Positions 45,145 through 53,545 of a DNA stretch of 64,000 nucleotides are shown here, in pieces (position 1 is the stretch's first letter; each line of letters opens with the position of its first letter). The notes beneath the pieces are model-generated. The model made no database searches. It was given only the letters and a program-made list of their open reading frames with translations, and had not been told where the DNA came from. Both the position numbers and the translations under genes were made by a program. The stretch is from CAYGTO01 sp964352815 (lineage in GTDB: Bacteria; Pseudomonadota; Alphaproteobacteria; Rickettsiales; UBA3002), in contig CAYGTO010000002.1 in assembly GCA_964352815.1 (NCBI GenBank), forward strand, positions 1 through 64,000, in the 5' to 3' direction.

Positions 45145-46543
45145 CAGCTATCGCTCTGCCAGCGTGGTGGCTGTGCTTATCTTCTTTATGGCGACGTCAG
45201 CACGCGCAGAATCGATTGACCGCGAAATAGAACGCCTCCTGTTCAATACGGACAGCACGCAACAAACGGAAAATCAGCGGTACCATTGCCCTTCTCTCAC
45301 TGATCGCAGTAAAACCACCATTGCACCAATGGTCCAAGGCAAAGACGGGGTTTTCTTTCGTATCAACAAGCTGGATGATCGCTACCATGCGACCGATGCG
45401 TTAGTACGCTCATTGCAAGAGATGAACGAGGCGCTTGCAGCGCAGGGAAGTGCCTTTCTTTTCTTCATTGTGCCGCCGAGGCCCTTACTGACGGCTGCGC
45501 ACCTAGAACCCGCCGAACCGTATCAACAGTTAGTGAATGTCTCGGAAATGAGCGCTGATTTCGAGCGTTACATTACCGCATTGCGGCGCTCTGATGCACA
45601 TATCCTCTCGCTTGACACGGCCACGCCTATCGATGGGTTCTTCTTAAAACGCGACATTCACTGGCATCCTAACGGAGCGCAGATAGCCGCCGAAACCATT
45701 GGTAAGCATATCAAAGGAATGCCCTTTTATCAGTCCCTCAGCCCTGCTGATTATCGCCTCGAAACCGTACGTGAAGAAGTGCATAAACCAACAATGGCGC
45801 AAGAAATTGACCGGCTTTGTGAAGACGATGTTCCTCCCGAACACTTTCCCGTCTATACCGCAATTAAAGAAGCGGCGTCGGGGGAGGACGCGCTCTTTGG
45901 TGATGATAGCGCAAGCGGCAGTTTGCTGCTACTCGGCACGAGCTATAGCTATGTGCTTTACGGGTTTGAATATTTCCTGATGCAATCCACGGGAATGAAT
46001 GTGGTCAACGCATCGATCAATGGCGGTGGGATCGATAGCGCCTTTTTATCCTACGCAACGCAGGCCGTCTCCGAGCGCCTTAAACCGGAAGTTGTTTTAT
46101 TTGAAACGCTCGCCCATTACACCCCTGCGCTTGCCACCTATTTTTTCCGCGAAGCCATCCCCGCGCTGCATGGTGAATGCAGTGAAAAGGAGGCCATTCT
46201 CTCAGGCACGCTTTCCACTCCGGATAGTAGTGCGCTTTTGTTCGAAACAGGCGAAAGCAAGCCCCACGGGGACGGTTATTTCCTCTTTTTGCAAACGGAT
46301 GAGCTCTCTCTAACGCGCTTCACGCTTGAGCTAGAGCATGAGGAAGATGGCGAATGGATTCCATTCGATCGCAGCGGGCGCTTTAATAATACCGGGCGGT
46401 TTTTCATGCGACTTTCCGATGAAATTGCTGCCCCTTTGCGCGCCGTGCGCTTACATCATCAACATTCGACGCCTTTTAGCCTTGAATATCGGCTCTGTTC
46501 TATGCCATCATCCACTGAAACGATTCTTGAGGAGGAATCATGA
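45122..46543 (+). CDS. algX: AlgX-like alginate O-acetyltransferase
   Basis: This is a 473-residue periplasmic SGNH-fold enzyme. A signal peptide ends near ARA. The catalytic residues are Asp178 and His180 in RDIHWHPNGA and Ser274 in LLGTSYSYV, close to AlgX numbering (D174, H176, S269). The C-terminal 130 residues form a beta-rich region matching the AlgX carbohydrate-binding module, which AlgJ lacks. It should acetylate alginate. It overlaps algA by 23 bp; an ATG at 45095 is an alternative start. Confidence 0.85.
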   Translation: MGVWKQHSSYRSASVVAVLIFFMATSARAESIDREIERLLFNTDSTQQTENQRYHCPSLTDRSKTTIAPMVQGKDGVFFRINKLDDRYHATDALVRSLQEMNEALAAQGSAFLFFIVPPRPLLTAAHLEPAEPYQQLVNVSEMSADFERYITALRRSDAHILSLDTATPIDGFFLKRDIHWHPNGAQIAAETIGKHIKGMPFYQSLSPADYRLETVREEVHKPTMAQEIDRLCEDDVPPEHFPVYTAIKEAASGEDALFGDDSASGSLLLLGTSYSYVLYGFEYFLMQSTGMNVVNASINGGGIDSAFLSYATQAVSERLKPEVVLFETLAHYTPALATYFFREAIPALHGECSEKEAILSGTLSTPDSSALLFETGESKPHGDGYFLFLQTDELSLTRFTLELEHEEDGEWIPFDRSGRFNNTGRFFMRLSDEIAAPLRAVRLHHQHSTPFSLEYRLCSMPSSTETILEEES

Positions 46544-47178
46544 TGACCCTACGCACCCTTGCCCTACTGTTTGCGTTTGTGACAAGCCCTGCCCTAGCGA
46601 ATGACGATGCGGAACTCTATGATGCCGTACCACCAAAAGATGCTGCGTTCTTGCGCATTATCTATGCGGGTGATCAAGGCGAGATTGAAGCATCGGTTTC
46701 TGGAAAACCCCTCGGGGAATTCAAAGAATTGAGCATTGGAGAATATCACATGCTCTCTTCGGGTGACCATAGCGTGATCATTGAAGGCAGTGAGGCAGAA
46801 GTGCTTCTGGATAGTGGCGAATATTACAGCTATGTGATCGCAGGTGGTAAAAGCAAGCTCATCGAAGACGCTTCACCCCGGAACCCTGCCAAAGCAATGA
46901 TGTATGCGTATAACCTCACGCAAAAGCCAGTAACCTTTTCCTCTCCCGAACATGATGTGGTGATTTTCAGAGATCTTGCACCCTTACAAGGCACGTCACG
47001 TGAAATTAATGCTGTTCAAATTGCGCTCGAAGCGCTGCATCCTGGTAATGAGGTCGCCATCGCTTCTTACCCGGAAGCACTGTTCGAACGCCGCAATGGC
47101 TATAGCTATGTAGTGGCTAAGCCCGGCGAGGTGTTCCGCGCAGCACACCGCACTAACGCCATTCATTCCGCGCAATAA
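46540..47178 (+). CDS. algF: AlgF, alginate O-acetylation protein
   Basis: This is a 212-residue periplasmic protein with a signal peptide ending ALA and the AlgF hallmark ELYDAVPPKDAAFLRI. Length matches Pseudomonas AlgF. It takes part in the acetyl relay with AlgI and AlgJ. Its ATG overlaps the algX stop (ATGA), with GGAGG upstream. Confidence 0.9.
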   Translation: MMTLRTLALLFAFVTSPALANDDAELYDAVPPKDAAFLRIIYAGDQGEIEASVSGKPLGEFKELSIGEYHMLSSGDHSVIIEGSEAEVLLDSGEYYSYVIAGGKSKLIEDASPRNPAKAMMYAYNLTQKPVTFSSPEHDVVIFRDLAPLQGTSREINAVQIALEALHPGNEVAIASYPEALFERRNGYSYVVAKPGEVFRAAHRTNAIHSAQ

Positions 47179-47195
47179 TTGCATTGGAGTCTGCC

Positions 47196-49406
47196 ATGCG
47201 GGCCTTGTCGATCACGATCGTATGGCTCCTCGCCTCCCCTGGTTTCGCGGCAAGCCTTAACGAAACGTGGGTCATTCAACCACCCACAATCGATTATCAT
47301 ACACAATGTGCCGCCCCTTCGTATGCGCACTCTAAAGATACGCTACGTGCACGAACGGAAGCCCTCCTCGATGGCACCCTGATTGACGAACGGCACATTC
47401 AAGAGACGATCCATGCACTCCAAAAGCGCTCCTCGGCGAAGAATGGTAATGGCGCACGCGCGGCAATCGCACTCGCTTCTCTGTATCGCAGTGGCCGAGA
47501 TGTGCCTTACAATCTTGAGAAAGCCGACGCACTCATCGCCCATGCCAAGAGCATCCTCCCCGCTGCGAGCTGGTATGCGGAAGGGCAATGGTATGAGCAA
47601 AAGCAGAACATACAAGGCGCGATCACCGCTTATCGGCACGCCATGTCGCAGGGCCATATCCCAGCGAGCCTGGCGCTCGCGCGACTCTACCAAGCGAATA
47701 CCCCGGACCAAACGCGCACCCTCATGATGCTCACGCAGAATATGCTCCTCGAACGGCTAGGCAGAGGCGATTGTTCGGCGGCGCTTTCGATCGCGAAGCT
47801 CTATCTCACACGCCGGTTCGGCGGGTATGCCCCTGAGGCCGGCCTTGCTTGGCTGACGGTTGCTTCCAAAGCGCATCAAGCGCAAGCGGACCTGATGCTG
47901 GCGGAGATTTACACAAACGGTGTTCTCGCACCGACCGACCATGAGCGCGCGCAGACACTCTATCAACGTGCCAGCGACAGCGGTTATGCCCCCGCTATGC
48001 ACCGCTATGCCGAACGGCTAGCGCAAGAGGGTGCAACGCAGCAAGCGATGGCACTCTACCATACGCTGACCGCACAGAATGACCGAGACGCCCTTCGTGC
48101 GCTCATTGAACTCTATGCGCAGCATGACCCGCTCAACCCAGCATTACGTGACTTACACGAAACGCATATTGCCCTTGCGCCGCGCGACGGAAAAGCATGG
48201 TTCCAGTTCGCAGACTATCTTCATGATCAGGTAGCAGATAAGGAGCAGGTGTTTCGCTATTACCGGAAAGCCGCATTGCTCGGCTATGAGAAGGCGTACC
48301 GCGCATTGGGGGATCGTTATCGCTATAGCGATGACATCTCCACGCAAACATCGCGTGCACTCTCCTTCTATCGTTATGCTGCAACACAAAGCGATGCGAA
48401 TGCGGCGGATGCATTAGCGCATCACTATCGCTGCAGCTCACACCAAGAAGTCCTTGCCGATCGCTGGCAAGAAATCAGCCTGCTCATTCACCCTCCCGCA
48501 CCGTTCGAAGCAATGGTGCGAGGGGCAAACCTGCAACACATCCCCATGCAGCAGGAGCGTGTATTTTTCGACTACCTTCGCCGCCTCGCATGGGAGAAGA
48601 AAGACCGTAAAGCCATGCTGCTTCTGAGCGAGATGTACCGCGCAGGACAAGGCATTACAGAAGATACAGACACAGCTACATCCTTGCAGCAGCTGGCACT
48701 GCGCGAAGGCCCCGGACAAGCTGAAGCCTATTTCTACCTTTATGAACTCAGCCAATCCCTGCCGCGTGTGAATGAAACGCAGTTATTGCGTTATGTGCAA
48801 CGCGCCTCTGAGCTGGGCCACGCACGTGCTACATATGAGCTTGGAACGATTCATAAGGATGGGCGCTACGGCATCACCGCAAATGCGGAACAGGCCGTGC
48901 GTTATTATCGTATCGCCAGCGAAGCAGACCTGCCTTCCGCCATGAGAGCCCAAGCGCGAACGCTTATCACATCGGATGCACAGCCCAATCCGGAGGCGGA
49001 AGCGCTGCTGAAACGCGCTGCCGATCTCAATGATTACCGCAGCATGCTTGCCCTCTCTGAATATTATCATGCGTTAGGGCAATCAGAAGCATCGCGGCGC
49101 TATGTCATACTTGCGGAGCGCCATGCGCCTTGCGGGAGAGAGTCACAATCCCATATGATGGATGCATTCCTTCAAGGCCTTGGCACCGATGCCCAACAGC
49201 AACACGCCATGCAAACGCTTGAAGCACAAGAGAACGTTGATGCACAGACAGCCTATCAGCTCGCAGAAAACTATTTATTGGGCAGGGGCGTAGCGCGCAA
49301 TATTCACACTGCGATGCAGTGGTATCAGCGGGCAGCGGCTCAAGAATATGCACCGGCGCAAGAGGCATTGTTGCGCGCCGAGAAACTCGGCTTTGCTCAG
49401 AACTGA
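47196..49406 (+). CDS. Large Sel1/TPR-repeat periplasmic protein, AlgK-like
   Basis: This is a 736-residue exported protein (signal peptide to about FAA) made of Sel1-type helical repeats, for example AAIALASLYRSGRDVPYNLEKA and AVRYYRIASEADLPSAM. It has no lipobox, unlike AlgK. Such repeats scaffold the alginate export complex. It follows algF by 17 bp with GGAG before the ATG. Its end overlaps the algI end by 10 bp. A separate lipoprotein AlgK is encoded at 58.9 kb, so this is an extra scaffold specific to this cluster. Confidence 0.8.
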   Translation: MRALSITIVWLLASPGFAASLNETWVIQPPTIDYHTQCAAPSYAHSKDTLRARTEALLDGTLIDERHIQETIHALQKRSSAKNGNGARAAIALASLYRSGRDVPYNLEKADALIAHAKSILPAASWYAEGQWYEQKQNIQGAITAYRHAMSQGHIPASLALARLYQANTPDQTRTLMMLTQNMLLERLGRGDCSAALSIAKLYLTRRFGGYAPEAGLAWLTVASKAHQAQADLMLAEIYTNGVLAPTDHERAQTLYQRASDSGYAPAMHRYAERLAQEGATQQAMALYHTLTAQNDRDALRALIELYAQHDPLNPALRDLHETHIALAPRDGKAWFQFADYLHDQVADKEQVFRYYRKAALLGYEKAYRALGDRYRYSDDISTQTSRALSFYRYAATQSDANAADALAHHYRCSSHQEVLADRWQEISLLIHPPAPFEAMVRGANLQHIPMQQERVFFDYLRRLAWEKKDRKAMLLLSEMYRAGQGITEDTDTATSLQQLALREGPGQAEAYFYLYELSQSLPRVNETQLLRYVQRASELGHARATYELGTIHKDGRYGITANAEQAVRYYRIASEADLPSAMRAQARTLITSDAQPNPEAEALLKRAADLNDYRSMLALSEYYHALGQSEASRRYVILAERHAPCGRESQSHMMDAFLQGLGTDAQQQHAMQTLEAQENVDAQTAYQLAENYLLGRGVARNIHTAMQWYQRAAAQEYAPAQEALLRAEKLGFAQN

Positions 49407-50806
49407 AAATAGAGGAAGGGCGAGTGCGATTCCGCCACTAATTTCACTAGCGCAATGACAAAACCAGCAACCAACAGTGTTTGTAGCGACATAGGCATTT
49501 CCTTCGCCCAGCGCGTGCTGAAAGGTGAAGTCAGGCGCACTCTCCAAGCAGACAATATGGTTACCATCATCGCAACACACAGCATCGTCAGATGGAACGG
49601 CTGCACCTGCCAGTGCGTATAGTCGCTCAAACCCACCCCATGGATGCCGAGCATTCCCTGATACATCACAAGCGCATCGGATACAGTCTCCGCGCGGAAC
49701 ATTACCCAGCCAATTATCACGCATAGCATCGTGATTCCCCACCCAACGACTTTTGGATAGAGCGCTCTTTTCTTAGCGCCCAAAGCACGCTCAATGCATA
49801 GGAGAACCCCGTGCCACGCGCCCCAGATCACAAACGTCCAGGCCGCGCCATGCCAGATGCCTCCAAGCAGCATGGTTAGAAATAAATTACGATAGGTCAT
49901 CACTGTTCCATAGCGATTACCGCCTAGCGGAATGTAAAGATAGTCTTTGAGCCATTGCGACAGGCTGATATGCCAGCGCTGCCAAAACTCTGTGATGCTT
50001 CGGCTCATATAGGGGTGGTTGAAATTCTCAATAAAGCGAAAGCCCATCATCATGCCGAGTCCGATCGCCATTTGGCTGTAGCCAAGAAAATCAAAATAGA
50101 GCTGGAAGCTATACGCCACCGCGCCAAGCCAGCTTTCGAGAAGCGTCGGATGCTGCAGCACAAACATCATATCGGCGAGTGGTGCAAGACTATCTGCAAT
50201 CAGCACTTTTTTGCAAAAACCTGCGCAAAAATATAGCATTCCCTCGCGGCATTGCTCCAGCGAATGCGTCCGCTCATAGAGACGCGCAGCGATATCCTTA
50301 TAGCGCACAATCGGCCCGGCAATCAACTGCGGGAACAAGGCGAGATAGGCAGCAAAATCAATCAGCCTCGGCGCCTCCGGCCCATCACCGCGATACACAT
50401 CGATGTGGTAGCTGATCGCTTGGAAGATGTAGAACGAAATACCGATGGGTAAAATGACCTGCCATATTTCAAAACCGCCCGCGCCAAGAAAGAGCGCTGC
50501 ATCATGAAAGGCACCAGCCATAAACATGGCATATTTGAAATACCCCAAGATGAACAGATTGAAGACAACGGCAAGACTCAACACATATTTTTTGTGGAAG
50601 ACAGCGTGATGCATACGAATAGACAGCGCGTAATTGATTAATGTCACTAGCGCAAGAAGCGCAGCAAAATCGATACGCCACCACGCGTAGAAAACATAAC
50701 TTCCAAGCAGAATGCAATGGTTCCGGTAACGCACTGGCGTCAGATAATAGGTCAGTAAAAACAGCGGGAGAAACAGCCCGACAAACAGGATGGATGAAAA
50801 AACCAT
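49397..50806 (-). CDS. algI: AlgI, MBOAT O-acyltransferase
   Basis: This is a 469-residue polytopic membrane protein of the MBOAT family. It begins VFSSILFVGLFLPLFLL, has the EFWQRWHISLSQWLKDYLYIPLGG block and the catalytic His in LGGIWHGAAWTF. It moves acetyl groups across the inner membrane to AlgJ/AlgX. It is preceded by algJ at one base distance. Confidence 0.93.
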   Translation of the reverse strand: MVFSSILFVGLFLPLFLLTYYLTPVRYRNHCILLGSYVFYAWWRIDFAALLALVTLINYALSIRMHHAVFHKKYVLSLAVVFNLFILGYFKYAMFMAGAFHDAALFLGAGGFEIWQVILPIGISFYIFQAISYHIDVYRGDGPEAPRLIDFAAYLALFPQLIAGPIVRYKDIAARLYERTHSLEQCREGMLYFCAGFCKKVLIADSLAPLADMMFVLQHPTLLESWLGAVAYSFQLYFDFLGYSQMAIGLGMMMGFRFIENFNHPYMSRSITEFWQRWHISLSQWLKDYLYIPLGGNRYGTVMTYRNLFLTMLLGGIWHGAAWTFVIWGAWHGVLLCIERALGAKKRALYPKVVGWGITMLCVIIGWVMFRAETVSDALVMYQGMLGIHGVGLSDYTHWQVQPFHLTMLCVAMMVTILSAWRVRLTSPFSTRWAKEMPMSLQTLLVAGFVIALVKLVAESHSPFLYFQF

Positions 50807-50807
50807 G

Positions 50808-51845
50808 CTAGCTTCCCTTCTCATCGATAGGGAGATAGCGTTCAGGGATTTCCCAAATCACGATGCGCGTGTCATGATCTCGCCAGCGCTGCTCTTTTAA
50901 GAACTGACGCATCGGCACAAACGGTCCCTGCCCTGGGTCTGCCAAGTTCCACACCTCCTCCCCTAAATATGCTTGAAGAAAGGTGGCAAACCCCCAGCGC
51001 GTGTCAGCGCTGTAAGAGGTGCCAATCAATGCGACAGGCAAGGTGGGCGTGGAAAATAAGTCACTCTTCTTAACGGCGTCTGCTAAGGGCGCGACGCTAG
51101 CGACCAACTCTTTCGGTGATTGTAGCGGCCCGCGGTCGATAAGGCGTTGCAAATCTCCTTCTATCTGCACCGCCTGCCCAAAACGCTCAGACGAATCATG
51201 GATGCGGCTCTGATATGCGTGCGCCACCGCACGAGCCACGATCTCTGCACCGTAAGGTGACCAATGCGTATCGGTACGAAGATACAGTGGTTTCGCATGT
51301 TTATGCTCGCGCAATGCTGCGTTGCTGTCGATATGGTCCATCTTCTGGTCACGCAGGAATGTGATGAACTCGGAATAAACAGAGGCACGGTAATGCGGAA
51401 GCTTTTGCGTGTTGAGATACTCAGCATAAACCCGGGCTTTCGACGGCATCGGCACGATCATAAGCTTCACACCATCCTTAGCGAGTGTTTTCTTTGCTGC
51501 AACAATTTCTTCAAGATGCCAGACAATGTTCGCTTCATACCCCTGCCTATAAGAGAACTCTTCGCGCGAGAACAGCCACCCTTCTTTGCCCAAAACAACA
51601 TCCTTTTGTGCACTTGCGAAGCCATAATAGAGCAGTGCATTCCAGATCTGTGTCATCGGTTTCTGGAAGAATGCGCGTTTCTCCAATTGCGCTTCCACTT
51701 CACTAGACCAATGACCATTGATTATCTTAGTCGGTTGGCTTTGAACAGTAAGTGACGCAGTGAATACCGTCCATATTATGCTGCAGTATAGGAGTAAAGT
51801 CACTGCAACAAAAAACAGCAAACTAGGGAGTTTAGCGCGTGTCAT
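50808..51845 (-). CDS. algJ: AlgJ-like SGNH acetyltransferase
   Basis: This is a 345-residue protein with an N-terminal membrane anchor and a periplasmic SGNH domain. Asp192 and His194 lie in RTDTHWSPYGAE and Ser277 in LIGTSYSAD. It lacks the C-terminal binding module seen in AlgX, so AlgJ is the better name. It passes acetyl groups from AlgI. It overlaps the upstream Sel1 gene by 14 bp. Confidence 0.88.
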   Translation of the reverse strand: MTRAKLPSLLFFVAVTLLLYCSIIWTVFTASLTVQSQPTKIINGHWSSEVEAQLEKRAFFQKPMTQIWNALLYYGFASAQKDVVLGKEGWLFSREEFSYRQGYEANIVWHLEEIVAAKKTLAKDGVKLMIVPMPSKARVYAEYLNTQKLPHYRASVYSEFITFLRDQKMDHIDSNAALREHKHAKPLYLRTDTHWSPYGAEIVARAVAHAYQSRIHDSSERFGQAVQIEGDLQRLIDRGPLQSPKELVASVAPLADAVKKSDLFSTPTLPVALIGTSYSADTRWGFATFLQAYLGEEVWNLADPGQGPFVPMRQFLKEQRWRDHDTRIVIWEIPERYLPIDEKGS

Positions 51846-52452
51846 ACCCTACCCCACTCACTGAAACGCCACGGCTCCTATTATATTCTTCTAACATGCG
51901 TATTGCCTCACCATCCCCTGCCTGAGCCGCCTGTCGTAACCAATACATGGCCTCCGCGCTGAGAATACCACCACGCGCTTTCTGATATGCCGCAAAGAAT
52001 CGCATCGCTTCAACGGAGCCCTGCACCGCTTGATTTCTGACATAGGCTGCGCCCTGCTCATGGTCCGATGCATCGTTAGATGCAAGGTAATATTCCGCTA
52101 GCGCAATATCCGCTCTCTGCCGTTTTACTCCCGTCTCGTTCGCTGCAAGTTCTAATGCGTAACCCTCGATCTCTTGATGCTTTGTACGCATCTCTTCATT
52201 AGTATGATCGCGGTAAAATCTAGCCAGCGCCAAGGCGGAAGGAAGGTGTTTCATAAACGCACCTTGTTTAAGCCACTCTTCGGCTTTTGCATCATCGCCC
52301 TGCTCACGATAATAGTCCGCTAGCGCTATGATATGTTTACCTTCTCCTGTCTTAGTACGTTCACGCAAGCGCACTTCGTGTGCAACATCGGCATATGCCA
52401 TTCCACTAATCGACAAAAGATAAAGAAATAAAACGAGCATACGCTTATTCAT
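51832..52452 (-). CDS. Small Sel1-repeat periplasmic protein
   Basis: This is a 206-residue exported protein (signal ending AYA) with about four Sel1/TPR helical pairs (ALADYYREQGDDAKAEEWL, ALARFYRDHTNEEM). It probably acts as a scaffold in the alginate machinery. The chosen ATG at 52452 gives the signal peptide and overlaps the algL end by 8 bp. Confidence 0.75.
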   Translation of the reverse strand: MNKRMLVLFLYLLSISGMAYADVAHEVRLRERTKTGEGKHIIALADYYREQGDDAKAEEWLKQGAFMKHLPSALALARFYRDHTNEEMRTKHQEIEGYALELAANETGVKRQRADIALAEYYLASNDASDHEQGAAYVRNQAVQGSVEAMRFFAAYQKARGGILSAEAMYWLRQAAQAGDGEAIRMLEEYNRSRGVSVSGVGYDTR

Positions 52453-53545
52453 CGCCGCCCCGCTTTGCCAAGAAACAGGTAGCATTGCCGCCCACATATT
52501 CATCGATCAGTGGCCGCTCATGCGTTGTGCGCGCATCAAAATAGGCTTTCCAGCGAGCCTGGGTGAACCGTTGGCCTTGGTGTAAGTACAGCTCAAGCCA
52601 CGCCATGTAATGGCGTCCATGCGGCCTTGGCTCAAGGAACCCAAATGCTTGCTCTGTGAAAGGTTGTTTCGTGCCCGAGCGTTTATCCCATCGTGCATCA
52701 GCCATAACTTTCTCGGGGCTTTGCATCCCATGGCGCAGCGTAGCAGCGAGCCGGTCGAGCGGCCCATTGATATCTATGTCTAACTCATGAAAGGAAGCTA
52801 TTTTCGCTATCACCGAAAGCGATGAGATAGCATGGCGTTGATACCATAATGCACGTGCGCCGCGACGCGCTTCTAATGGTAGAAACCCCTGTTCATCTAT
52901 GTGGACAAGCAACCTGTGCACATTGGTAAGCGTTTTATCTACTAATGCCTGATCCTCGAACATCACACCATACGCAAGCAAGATAGCCTCGGTCATGAGC
53001 CGATGATTATTATGATCGACATCGCCGCCGAAACGATAATCCAGCGGAGGGATAAGCTCTGTAAACCAGCCATTCATTCGCTCTTTTTGAAAATCATTCA
53101 GCTGATCAACGATAATGCCATAGGAGACAAGCATAGGAAGCGCTGAGCGTTTCAGCGCGTAGTATGTGTCATGATCGGGCACCGTCTTAACGTAAGCCTG
53201 CTGCGTTGCCAATTGATCAAACAACGTAATCAACGCCTGCGTCGCATTTTGATCCCCCGCCAACGCGCGGCCGCCAAGCACCATCATATGCCACGCGGCA
53301 GCATGCACTTCTTTACTAGCGCCATAGCCTGGCGTTGCGGTCAGCGCTTCAGGGAACCCCTCTTGTAAAGGGGGTAGCGTGATATGAAGCGCATGGCATG
53401 CATCACGTACGGTGCTCATCGAAGGGGTCTGCAACGCCCGTCTACGGTCTTCAACATCAAAATAGAGCGACCGCTCGACAGCATAGCCAGGAGAAGCAGC
53501 GCATAGCGCAGCAGCACATAGGATCACGGCGCTCCATCTACTCAT
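52445..53545 (-). CDS. algL: AlgL, periplasmic alginate lyase
   Basis: This is a 366-residue PL5-type lyase, the same length as Pseudomonas AlgL. A signal peptide ends GYA. The active-site block DVDHNNHRL (Asn-His) and RGARALWYQRHAISSL (Arg, Tyr) are intact. It degrades stray polymer in the periplasm by beta-elimination and is needed for normal export. It overlaps algG by 8 bp. Confidence 0.92.
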   Translation of the reverse strand: MSRWSAVILCAAALCAASPGYAVERSLYFDVEDRRRALQTPSMSTVRDACHALHITLPPLQEGFPEALTATPGYGASKEVHAAAWHMMVLGGRALAGDQNATQALITLFDQLATQQAYVKTVPDHDTYYALKRSALPMLVSYGIIVDQLNDFQKERMNGWFTELIPPLDYRFGGDVDHNNHRLMTEAILLAYGVMFEDQALVDKTLTNVHRLLVHIDEQGFLPLEARRGARALWYQRHAISSLSVIAKIASFHELDIDINGPLDRLAATLRHGMQSPEKVMADARWDKRSGTKQPFTEQAFGFLEPRPHGRHYMAWLELYLHQGQRFTQARWKAYFDARTTHERPLIDEYVGGNATCFLAKRGGDE